NCBI RefSeq assembly: GCF_014050225.1
Contig: NZ_JACFXV010000065.1
Location: 62,001 to 126,000 of the forward strand
Direction: 5' to 3'
Length of the DNA: 64,000 nucleotides
Origin: Stappia albiluteola
GTDB lineage: Bacteria > Pseudomonadota > Alphaproteobacteria > Rhizobiales > Stappiaceae
This document shows positions 53,391 to 60,622 of the stretch, piece after piece (within the stretch, counting starts at the first letter, position 1; every line of letters begins with the position of its first letter). The position numbers and the translations under genes are program-made. The notes under the pieces are model-generated. The model saw only the letters and a list, made by a program, of their open reading frames with translations. It was not told the origin of the DNA and ran no database searches.

Positions 53391-54869
53391 TTACCTGACC
53401 AGAATGTTCCGGAACTGCCAGGGGTCGCTCTCGTCGATATCCTCGGCGAAGAGACCGGGGCGGTTCTCCAGCGGCGTCCAGTCGGTGTAATAGCCCTTCA
53501 CCGGGCCGAGATAGGGCTTCTGCACCTCAAGGCAGCGCCGGTAATCTATCTCGTCGGCTTCCACGATGCCGGCTTGCGGGTTCTCCAGCGCCCAGACCAT
53601 GCCGGCGAGCACGGCGGAACTCACCTGCAGGCCTGTCGCGTTCTGATAGGGCGCAAGCTCGCGTGCTTCCTCGATCGAAAGCTGCGATCCGTACCAGTAG
53701 GCATTTTTCTTGTGGCCGTAGAGCAGGACGCCGAGTTCGTCGATACCGTCCTCGATCTCGTCCTCATGCAGCACGTGGTGCTTGGGCTGCACCTTGCCGG
53801 CAGCGCCGAAGAGTTCGTGCAGCGACAGCACCGCGTCATTGGCCGGGTGATAGGCATAGTGGCAGGTCGGCCGGTAGATCACCTTGCCGTCTTCCTCGAC
53901 CGAATAGTAGTCGGCGATCGAAATCGACTCGTTATGGGTCACTAGGAAGCCGTATTGCGCGCCCGGCGTCGGGCACCAGGTGCGCACCCGGGTATTGGCG
54001 CCCGGCTGCTCCAGATAGATCGCTGCCTTGCAGCCCTTCTTCTGCTTGCGGGCGTTCTTCGGCATCCACTTCTCGTGGGTGCCCCAGCCCAGTTCCGCCG
54101 GTTGCATGCCTTCCGAGAGGAAACCTTCCACCGACCAGGTGTTCCAGAAAACGCCCATCGGCTTCGGGTGCTTGGTGCGCTGCGTATCGCGCTCGGCGAT
54201 ATGCACGCCCTTCACGCCAAGCTTCTTCATGAGCCTGGCCCACTGCTTGCGGCTCTTTGGCTCCTCGATTTCAAGGCCCGTATCGCGCGCGATGTCGACC
54301 AGCGCCTGCTTCACGAACCAGGAGACCATGCCCGGATTGGCGCCGCAGCAGGAGACGGCCGTCGTCCCGCCGGGGTTCTTGCGCTTTTCCTTCCGCACCG
54401 GTTCGCGCAGGGCATAGTTGGTACGGTCCGCGTTGCTGGCGCTCGTGTCGAAATAGAAGCCGAGCCAGGGCTCCACCACGGTGTCGATATAGAGCACGCC
54501 CAGTTCGCGGCAGAGCTTCATCAGGTCCAGGGATCCCGTGTCGACCGAAAGGTTGACGCAAAAGCCCTGCCCCTCGCCTTCCGTCAGCAGCGGCGTCAGC
54601 ACCTTGCGATAGTTGTCGCGGGTAATCGCGGTCTTTTCAAAACGGTAGCCGCGCTCGTCGGCCAGCCCTCTGTCTTCGTCATTCGGGTCGATGATGGTGA
54701 CGCGCGACCGGTCGAAATTGAAATGGCGTTCGATCAGCGGCAACGTGCCCTTGCCGATGGACCCGAAGCCGATCATCACGATCGGGCCGGTAATCGTGCC
54801 GTGGACAGGATAGTCCTTGCCCCCGGCCTTGGCAGACGCCTCTGCGCTCTTGCTGGTCGCGTCGTTCAT
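53391..54869 (-). CDS. hss: Homospermidine synthase
   Basis: A 492-residue enzyme that condenses putrescine (or putrescine with spermidine) to homospermidine using NAD. The Rossmann start VMIGFGSIGKGTLPLIERH and later ANPGMVSWFVKQAL, FWNTWSVEGFLSEGMQPAEL and TCHYAYHPANDAV are characteristic. AAGGA precedes the ATG. The putrescine source is encoded next door by a type III decarboxylase. A hairpin (54910-54930) separates it from the GNAT gene. Confidence 0.96.
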   Translation of the reverse strand: MNDATSKSAEASAKAGGKDYPVHGTITGPIVMIGFGSIGKGTLPLIERHFNFDRSRVTIIDPNDEDRGLADERGYRFEKTAITRDNYRKVLTPLLTEGEGQGFCVNLSVDTGSLDLMKLCRELGVLYIDTVVEPWLGFYFDTSASNADRTNYALREPVRKEKRKNPGGTTAVSCCGANPGMVSWFVKQALVDIARDTGLEIEEPKSRKQWARLMKKLGVKGVHIAERDTQRTKHPKPMGVFWNTWSVEGFLSEGMQPAELGWGTHEKWMPKNARKQKKGCKAAIYLEQPGANTRVRTWCPTPGAQYGFLVTHNESISIADYYSVEEDGKVIYRPTCHYAYHPANDAVLSLHELFGAAGKVQPKHHVLHEDEIEDGIDELGVLLYGHKKNAYWYGSQLSIEEARELAPYQNATGLQVSSAVLAGMVWALENPQAGIVEADEIDYRRCLEVQKPYLGPVKGYYTDWTPLENRPGLFAEDIDESDPWQFRNILVR

Positions 54870-54909
54870 TTTTTCAATCCTTTTTTCCTGCAGCGGCCGA
54901 AAACGACCT

Positions 54910-54930
54910 CAGGCCGGTTTTGCCGGCCTG
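54910..54930. terminator. Hairpin between GNAT gene and hss
   Basis: CAGGCCGG and CCGGCCTG pair perfectly (8 bp) around a TTTTG loop. On the minus strand it follows the GNAT stop by 47 bases and precedes the hss ribosome site; the tail (AGGTCGTTTTC) is only mildly T-rich, so it is a partial terminator or processing hairpin. Confidence 0.5.
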
Positions 54931-54976
54931 GGGTTCGTACAAGGCAGATTTCACCCGGACCGGGGTCCGTTTTCAA

Positions 54977-55579
54977 TCAGCGGGCGGGCGGCCAGGGTTT
55001 CATTGCGATCTGCCCTTCGGCTTGGGTGAACGGATCGGCCGCCATACGGCCGGTGAGCGAGGAAATGCGGCCTGTCGCGGCGAGGCAGCCGCGCGCACCG
55101 GCAAGCGCGCCCTGAGAAAGTTCCAGACCGAGAAAGCGGTGCCGCTCCACAGGCCCCGGCATGTCGAGCCCTTCGGTGAGCTCGGCCGAAAAGCCGAACC
55201 GTTCGTAATAGGGAGCATCGCCCACGAGAATGACGGCGCCATGACCGGCAATCGCCGCCCGGTTCAGCGCCCAGCGCATCAGCCGGCCGCCGAGACCCGT
55301 GCCGCGATAGCTGGCATCGACGGCAAGCGGCCCGAGCAGCAGCGCAGGCCGGCCGTCACCGGTGGCAACGTTCCACAGCCGCACGGTGCCGGCGAGGTTA
55401 CCCTCGCCGTCCGCATCCTCGCTGACATCGAGCGCGCTGAGCGCGATCGCCGGCGCGCGTCCCTCGCGCAGCCGCTCGGAGGTTTTTTCGAAACGCGCCA
55501 GACCGAAGGCACGGTCGAGCAGCGCCTCGCGGGCACTCCCTTCCCAGGGCGCCTCGTCGCGAATGTCGAACATCGGCAT
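54977..55579 (-). CDS. GNAT family N-acetyltransferase
   Basis: A 200-residue GNAT protein. LLLGPLAVDASYRGTGLGGR holds the acetyl-CoA loop, followed by ILVGDAPYYERFGFS. The second half is longer than usual and ends WPPAR. It lies between the decarboxylase and hss, seven bases after the decarboxylase stop, so a polyamine or amino-acid substrate is possible, but there is no direct evidence. ATGs at 55579 and 55573 are both possible. Confidence 0.88.
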   Translation of the reverse strand: MPMFDIRDEAPWEGSAREALLDRAFGLARFEKTSERLREGRAPAIALSALDVSEDADGEGNLAGTVRLWNVATGDGRPALLLGPLAVDASYRGTGLGGRLMRWALNRAAIAGHGAVILVGDAPYYERFGFSAELTEGLDMPGPVERHRFLGLELSQGALAGARGCLAATGRISSLTGRMAADPFTQAEGQIAMKPWPPAR

Positions 55580-55585
55580 CGGCCT

Positions 55586-56716
55586 TCAGATCACGTAGGA
55601 AGCCAGGGGCGAGAAGCCGTTGAACGCCACCGACGAATAAGTCGTCGTATAGGCGCCACAGGCCTCGATCAGCACCTTGTCGCCGATCGCCAGCGACACG
55701 GGCAGCTCGTAGGGTGTCTTCTCGTAGAGCACGTCGACGCTGTCGCAGGTCGGGCCGGCCAGCACGCAGGGCGTCTTGCGGTCGCTGTCCTTGTCCGTGA
55801 GGATCGGATAGCGGATCGCCTCGTCCATGGTCTCGGCCAGGCCGTTGAACTTGCCGATATCGAGATAGACCCAGCGCACCTCGTCGTCGTCGGACTTGCG
55901 GGAGATCAGCACCACCTCGGCCTCGATGAGGCCGGCATTGCCGACCATGCCGCGCCCCGGCTCGATGATCGTCTCGGGCAGCCGGTTGCCGAAGTGACGG
56001 GTCAGCGAGCGGAAGATCGCCTCGCCATAGGCCGGCACACCGGGCATTTCCTTGAGGTACTTCGCCGGGAAGCCGCCACCCATGTTGACCATGGAAAGCT
56101 GGATGCCGCGCTCGGCCATGTCATGGAAGATCGCGGCGGCCGAACCGAGCGCACTGTCCCACGCATCCACATTGCCCTGCTGGGAGCCGACGTGGAAGGA
56201 AATGCCGTAGGCGGCGAGGCCGAGGCGATGTGCGAGCTCCAGCACGCGCGGCGCCATTTCGGGCGCGCAGCCGAACTTGCGCGACAGCGGCCAGTCCGCG
56301 CCGGCGCCGTCGCACAGGATGCGGCAGAACACGCGCGAACCGGGCGCCGAACGGGCGATCTTCTCCACTTCGGCTTCGCAATCCACCGCGAAGAGGCGGA
56401 CGCCGAGCTCGAACGCGCGCGCAATGTCGCGCTCCTTCTTGATCGTGTTGCCGAAGGAGATGCGGTCGGCACCGGCACCCGTTGCCAGCACCATCTCGAT
56501 CTCCGCCACCGAGGCGCAGTCGAAGGACGAGCCCAGCTCGGCCAGGAGGTTGAGGATCTCCGGCGCGGGATTGGCCTTCACCGCGTAGAAGACGCGGGTG
56601 TCGGGCAGCGAATGCGCGAAGGCATGATAGTTGTCGCGCACGACGTCGAGGTCGACCACGACACAGGGACCATCTTCACGTCGGTTGCGAAGGAATTCGC
56701 GGATACGCTCAGTCAT
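55586..56716 (-). CDS. Type III PLP decarboxylase (ornithine/lysine)
   Basis: A 376-residue alanine-racemase-fold decarboxylase that probably makes putrescine from ornithine. The PLP lysine is Lys47 in YAVKANP; GPTCDSVDV supplies the Cys and Asp that take part in the active site at the dimer interface; MVNMGGGFPAKY and EPGRGMVGNAG are family boxes. Lysine may also be used, as with rhizobial homologues. The GNAT gene follows closely, then hss. GGGAG precedes the ATG by eight bases. A long structured leader lies upstream. Confidence 0.92.
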   Translation of the reverse strand: MTERIREFLRNRREDGPCVVVDLDVVRDNYHAFAHSLPDTRVFYAVKANPAPEILNLLAELGSSFDCASVAEIEMVLATGAGADRISFGNTIKKERDIARAFELGVRLFAVDCEAEVEKIARSAPGSRVFCRILCDGAGADWPLSRKFGCAPEMAPRVLELAHRLGLAAYGISFHVGSQQGNVDAWDSALGSAAAIFHDMAERGIQLSMVNMGGGFPAKYLKEMPGVPAYGEAIFRSLTRHFGNRLPETIIEPGRGMVGNAGLIEAEVVLISRKSDDDEVRWVYLDIGKFNGLAETMDEAIRYPILTDKDSDRKTPCVLAGPTCDSVDVLYEKTPYELPVSLAIGDKVLIEACGAYTTTYSSVAFNGFSPLASYVI

Positions 56717-56970
56717 CGGGGCAACTCCCGTTCCGGTTCAAGACGCAGGGCCGCATAGCCGGAATCGAGACCTCCCCCGTTTTGGAGACGGCGGCTCGCT
56801 TGCGGCGATGCGAACGGGAACACGCGCCGCCACGACGGACGACAGGCTTTCCCGGGAATAATGCCTTGGATTGGAACAGGGAGGATCCCCGCACCGCACG
56901 GCCGGCAATGATGTAACAAGTGCCTCTTCAGTGACCCCGGAGGTTGGAAACCCCGGCAGAGACCAAAAAA
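56717..56970 (-). ncRNA. Candidate structured leader RNA of the decarboxylase gene
   Basis: About 250 bases before the decarboxylase start, rich in pairing. CCGG-a-GGTT/AACC-CCGG (56937-56956) is a compact hairpin; TTCCGG/CCGGAA (56731-56736, 56759-56764) closes a stem beside the ribosome site; GGGAGGATCCCC (56879-56890 region) is nearly self-complementary. Alphaproteobacterial ornithine decarboxylase genes are known to carry the speF leader motif, and this region has the right place and orientation, but I could not check its consensus. Confidence 0.45.
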
Positions 56971-56989
56971 GCCCTCTTACGTCGTTGCT

Positions 56990-57118
56990 TTAAGCCGTCC
57001 TGTTTTGCCGCCACCCCGAAACAGTCCGAAGGGGTTGCTGGCGGCTGCCACAGAATTCTGGACGACCACGGGCACGTGCGAATTTGGGCAACGCCGTCTT
57101 CGCGCAAAACGCCTTCAT
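56990..57118 (-). CDS. Possible 42-codon upstream ORF in the decarboxylase leader
   Basis: An ATG at 57118 opens a 42-codon frame (MKAFCAKTALPKFARARGRP, then EFCGSRQQPLRTVSGWRQNR) ending in TAA at 56990, about 270 bases before the decarboxylase start. It is basic, with eight Arg in 42 residues. There is no good ribosome site (GGAAGGGGCGG lies about 14 bases upstream), so translation is doubtful. A leader peptide controlling ornithine decarboxylase is known for gammaproteobacterial speF, so the idea is worth noting. Confidence 0.25.
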   Translation of the reverse strand: MKAFCAKTALPKFARARGRPEFCGSRQQPLRTVSGWRQNRTA

Positions 57119-57174
57119 GATCAAGAAAAAATCCGCCCCTTCCCGAATTTTTTGATGGGCACTTGCCAAACCAT

Positions 57175-57210
57175 TGAAAAAACAAAGGGCGGCACCGCCG
57201 CGCCGCCCTT
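57175..57210 (-). terminator. Rho-independent terminator of EF-hand gene
   Basis: AAGGGCGGC (57185-57193) and GCCGCCCTT (57202-57210) form a perfect 9-bp stem with an eight-base loop. On the minus strand the tail is TGTTTTTTC, 34 bases after the EF-hand stop. Confidence 0.85.
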
Positions 57211-57243
57211 GAGTAAGGTATGTTTTGGGAAACTTTCGCGACG

Positions 57244-58176
57244 TTAGTTGCTTGATTCGCCATCGTCGCCGCGCTGCATCCAGCGAGGTCCGCGCCGCCC
57301 TTCGCCGCGCATCCCCTCGCCATGCCGCGGACCGTCCTGGATCGACAATGCACCGTCGCCGTCGCGGTCCATTCGCTTGACCAGGTTGGCGAAGAGGCGA
57401 TCGACCTCTGCACGCGTAACTTTGAGATCGCCGTCCCGGTCAAACCGCTGGAAGGCCCGCACGATGCGGCCATCAGATTCCACCAGCCAGATGTCCTGGA
57501 ATTCCGCCAGCGTAACCGCATTGTCGCCATCCTTGTCCGCCTTGGCGAACAGCTCGGCGCGGCCGCTGGTAAATTCCTCGCGGCTCACATCGCCGTCGTC
57601 GTCCGTGTCGAAGAGTTCCAGCAGCATGCCGCCGCCACGGCCGTAGCCGCGGCGTCCGCCCCTGTCGTCACTCTCGATGCTGTCGTCATCGTCCCTGTCA
57701 AGGCGCGCGAACTGCCTCTCGCCGCGCCGAGCGAACTCGGCCTCGGTGACCTTGCCGTCGCCGTCGCGGTCGAGGCGCTGGAACGAGCGTACGCGCCGCT
57801 CGGCAAAGGTGTCGGCGAAAGCCGGCTTGAATTCCTCAAGCGTCACGCCGCCATCGCCATTCGTATCCGCCTTGCCGAATCGCTCCGTCACGACGGCATC
57901 GATTTCCGCCTGCGTAACCTTGCCGTCCTTGTCGGTATCGAAGGTGTCCATGAAGAAGATGGCCCCGCCCATCATGCCGCGATGATGACCGCCGCCGTGG
58001 TGACGGCCCTCTCCCCTGCGTCCTTCCCATCGACCATGGTGCTCTCCGCGCTCGCCGTGGCGCCAGCCGTGACCTTCGCCGCGTCCCTCGCCACGATCGG
58101 CGAATGCAGGCAAGGCGACCGATCCGGCAAGAACGATTGCAAGAGCGGACAGTGTGGCGACCTTCAAGGGTTTCAT
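57244..58176 (-). CDS. Exported protein with eight EF-hand loops
   Basis: A 310-residue protein with a signal peptide (cleavage near AFA-DR), then a Gly/Arg/His-rich part (about 28-68, with GHGWRHGERGEHHGRW) and eight EF-hand loops starting at residues 80, 104, 136, 160, 190, 214, 246 and 270. Loops come in pairs 24 residues apart, giving four EF-hand pairs. Seven end with Glu or Asp at position 12. It should bind calcium in the periplasm or outside. The ATG at 58176 has AAGGAG. It diverges from the two-component genes. Confidence 0.9.
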   Translation of the reverse strand: MKPLKVATLSALAIVLAGSVALPAFADRGEGRGEGHGWRHGERGEHHGRWEGRRGEGRHHGGGHHRGMMGGAIFFMDTFDTDKDGKVTQAEIDAVVTERFGKADTNGDGGVTLEEFKPAFADTFAERRVRSFQRLDRDGDGKVTEAEFARRGERQFARLDRDDDDSIESDDRGGRRGYGRGGGMLLELFDTDDDGDVSREEFTSGRAELFAKADKDGDNAVTLAEFQDIWLVESDGRIVRAFQRFDRDGDLKVTRAEVDRLFANLVKRMDRDGDGALSIQDGPRHGEGMRGEGRRGPRWMQRGDDGESSN

Positions 58177-58227
58177 CGCCGGATCTCCTTCGGTTTCAAT
58201 TGCTATGATCCCGAGATAGGCACTCCC

Positions 58228-58276
58228 TGTCGCAGAACTACGACGGCAATCCCGCCTTTGTGTCGCGTCCTGTCGC
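58228..58276. promoter_or_regulatory. TGTCGC repeats, possible response-regulator site
   Basis: TGTCGCG occurs twice as a tandem repeat with a 10-base period (58261-58267, 58271-58277), and TGTCGC occurs again at 58228-58233. One-helical-turn direct repeats are the usual binding mode of OmpR-family regulators. The region separates the EF-hand gene from the response regulator gene. Confidence 0.5.
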
Positions 58277-58380
58277 GGAAGGGCAGGCTGATACATTCCG
58301 TTACACTTTCCGCTGCCAGGATTGCCTCCGGCATATTACTTCTGGAGAAACCGAAGGATAAGGACCGCGCGGCCCAGCAG

Positions 58381-59109
58381 ATGAGCGAACCCAGCCCTCA
58401 CATCCTCGTCGTCGACGATCACCGCGATATCCGCGAGACGCTCGCCCGCTATCTGGTGAAGAACGGCCTGCGCGCGACCACGGCGGAAAGTGCTGCCCAG
58501 GCGCGCAAGCTCCTGAAGGCATCGTCGATCGACCTGGTCGTCCTCGACATCATGATGCCGGGCGAGGACGGACTGTCGCTCTGCCGACACCTCGTGGAGG
58601 CGAGCAGCACACCCGTGATCCTGCTGACCGCGATGGCCGAGGATACCGACCGCGTTGTCGGCCTGGAGATCGGTGCGGACGACTACGTGACCAAGCCCTT
58701 CAACCCGCGCGAACTGCTGGCCCGTATCCGCGCGGTGTTGAGACGCACGGCCAACCCTTCCCGCGAGCGCGATCCCGTGGAAAGCGACAAGCTCCTGTTC
58801 GATCGCTGGGCGCTCGACGTCGCAAGGCGTCACCTGGTCAGTGACGACGGTGTCGTTACAGCCCTTTCAACCGGCGAGTATCAGCTGCTGATCGCCTTTC
58901 TGAAGCGTCCCCGCATGGTCTTGTCGCGCGACCAGTTGCTCGATCTCACCTCCGGGCGCTCACCCAACATCTTCGACCGCTCGATCGACAATCAGGTCAG
59001 CCGGCTCCGGCGCAAGATCGAGGCGGATCCGAAGAACCCGGAACTCATCAAAACCGTGTGGGGCGGCGGCTATACATTCACCGCCGATGTCAGGGAATCC
59101 GGCACATGA
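58381..59109 (+). CDS. OmpR-family response regulator
   Basis: A 242-residue response regulator. The receiver has Asp12/13 (VVDDH), phosphoacceptor Asp56 (VVLDIMMPGEDG), Thr83 and Lys105 (DDYVTKPFNP). The C-terminal winged helix (about 145-238) ends ELIKTVWGGGYTFTADV. It overlaps the kinase gene by four bases (ATGA), so the two are co-expressed. It probably controls its own promoter and the divergent EF-hand gene; this is inference. Confidence 0.95.
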   Translation: MSEPSPHILVVDDHRDIRETLARYLVKNGLRATTAESAAQARKLLKASSIDLVVLDIMMPGEDGLSLCRHLVEASSTPVILLTAMAEDTDRVVGLEIGADDYVTKPFNPRELLARIRAVLRRTANPSRERDPVESDKLLFDRWALDVARRHLVSDDGVVTALSTGEYQLLIAFLKRPRMVLSRDQLLDLTSGRSPNIFDRSIDNQVSRLRRKIEADPKNPELIKTVWGGGYTFTADVRESGT

Positions 59110-60560
59110 AGGGCGCGCGCCTTCGCCTGTGGCCGCAAAGCCTCGGCGGCCAGTTGATCGCCCTGCTGCTGGCAAGCCTCGTCCTCGCGCAGGTCGCCAG
59201 CCTCTGGCTCTTTGCCGGAGAGCGGCGCGGGGCTCTCGCCGATCTTGCGCGCCAGGGCCTGGCCCAGCGCACCGCCTCGCTGGTGGAGCTCATCGAGGCA
59301 ACCCCGGGGAACCTTCACACGCAGGTGGTGGAAACCGTCTCAAGTCCCTTCCTGACCTACTGGATCGCCGACAGGCCATCGGTCGGGAAAAGCGGCGACG
59401 GCTGGGCGGACCGGCAGCTCTCCAGCCTGATTTCCGAGGAACTGGGCGGCAATCGCGAGATCCATGCCGACGTCTCGCGCGTCGTCCTGCCGCCGCGCCG
59501 CCATTCCCATTCGGCCGATCATCATGACGGGGACGAAGACGACGAGGAGGAGGAAGACGCGAGGCCCGGCCGGCGCAATTCGGGCTGGTTCGGCTTCTGG
59601 CGGCAGCCGCGCCAGAGCCTGACGCTGAACGCCTCCGTCTCGCTTGCCGATGGCAACTGGCTCAACATGGCCGGCCGGTTCCGCCTGCCCTACCGGTCGC
59701 TGACACCGCTCTTCCTGTCGATCATGGTCATGGGACTGGCCGTCGTGCTGGTCGTCGCCTTCACCGTGCGCAGGCTGACGCGCCCGCTGCGGGACCTCAG
59801 CCGCGCCGCCGACCGACTCGGCCGTGGCGAGGACGTCGAAAGCCTGCCCGTCAGCGGTCCGCTGGAGATTCAGGGAACCATCCACGCCTTCAATGTCATG
59901 CAGGATCGCCTGTCGCGCTTCGTCAGGGATCGGACGCGAATGCTGGCCGCCATCAGCCACGACCTGCGCACGCCGATCACCTCGCTGCGCATCCGGGCAG
60001 AGTTCATCGAGGACGAGGAAAACCGGGACAAGATCATCGCCACGCTGGAGGAAATGCAGCGGATGACGGAGGCGACCCTCGCCTTTGCGCGCGAGGACGG
60101 CACGAACGAAGCGCCGGTCGAAGTCGATCTCGGCGATTATCTGGATGCCATGGCCGAAGACTACCGGGCGATGGGACAGGACGTGAGTTTCACGCCACCC
60201 GAAAGCCGCATCGTGCTCACCTGCCGCCCGCTCAGCCTGAAGCGGGCGGTGCGCAACATCCTCGACAACGCCATCCGCTACGGCGAGAGGGCGCGCATGG
60301 ACCTGGCGGCGCGCGGCGGCGAAGCGGTCATAACCATCGCCGACGACGGGCCGGGCATTCCGGAGGCAAGGCTCAAGGACGTCTTCGAGCCCTTCGTCAG
60401 GCTGGAAGAATCGCGCAGCGAGGAAACCGGCGGCATCGGCCTTGGCCTGGCGATCGCCCGGTCCGTGGTACACGCCCTGGGCGGCACGCTGACGCTCGCC
60501 AACGGCCCGCAAAAGGGTATCGTCGCGACGATCGCCCTTCCCGTTTCATTGACCAGCTGA
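59106..60560 (+). CDS. Sensor histidine kinase with His/acid-rich periplasmic segment
   Basis: A 484-residue kinase: membrane helices at about 15-36 and 201-221, a periplasmic domain between them, HAMP (about 222-275), phosphoacceptor His285 in AAISHDLRTPITSLR, then NILDNAIRYG, ADDGPGIPEARL and GGIGLGLAIARS. The periplasmic part has an unusual stretch at 131-152 (RRHSHSADHHDGDEDDEEEE) that looks made for metal ions. It resembles PhoQ/EnvZ-like kinases in architecture only. Ligand unknown. Confidence 0.93.
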   Translation: MKGARLRLWPQSLGGQLIALLLASLVLAQVASLWLFAGERRGALADLARQGLAQRTASLVELIEATPGNLHTQVVETVSSPFLTYWIADRPSVGKSGDGWADRQLSSLISEELGGNREIHADVSRVVLPPRRHSHSADHHDGDEDDEEEEDARPGRRNSGWFGFWRQPRQSLTLNASVSLADGNWLNMAGRFRLPYRSLTPLFLSIMVMGLAVVLVVAFTVRRLTRPLRDLSRAADRLGRGEDVESLPVSGPLEIQGTIHAFNVMQDRLSRFVRDRTRMLAAISHDLRTPITSLRIRAEFIEDEENRDKIIATLEEMQRMTEATLAFAREDGTNEAPVEVDLGDYLDAMAEDYRAMGQDVSFTPPESRIVLTCRPLSLKRAVRNILDNAIRYGERARMDLAARGGEAVITIADDGPGIPEARLKDVFEPFVRLEESRSEETGGIGLGLAIARSVVHALGGTLTLANGPQKGIVATIALPVSLTS

Positions 60561-60566
60561 AACAGA

Positions 60567-60596
60567 TCGGCCCGCATCCTGGCGGACACGGGCCGA
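60567..60596. terminator. Convergent hairpin, kinase / glcB
   Basis: TCGGCCCG and CGGGCCGA pair perfectly (8 bp) around a 14-base loop, seven bases after the kinase stop and 27 before the glcB stop. The tail is only weakly T-rich. Confidence 0.5.
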
Positions 60597-60622
60597 GTTC
60601 GATTTCATCGACAGGCGTTGGT

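Larger units (their letters stand above)
56971..57243. other. Rest of intergenic region, decarboxylase / EF-hand gene
   Basis: Between the structured leader and the EF-hand gene stop lie the possible upstream ORF, a T-rich stretch and the terminator of the EF-hand gene. The decarboxylase promoter is probably here, but I see no clear -35/-10 pair. Confidence 0.4.

Noticed and set aside
56928-57530. A 200-codon minus-strand frame across the decarboxylase leader and the end of the EF-hand gene
   Set aside because: It reads antisense-like composition out of frame with the EF-hand gene, has no homology that I recognise, and overlaps a clear terminator.
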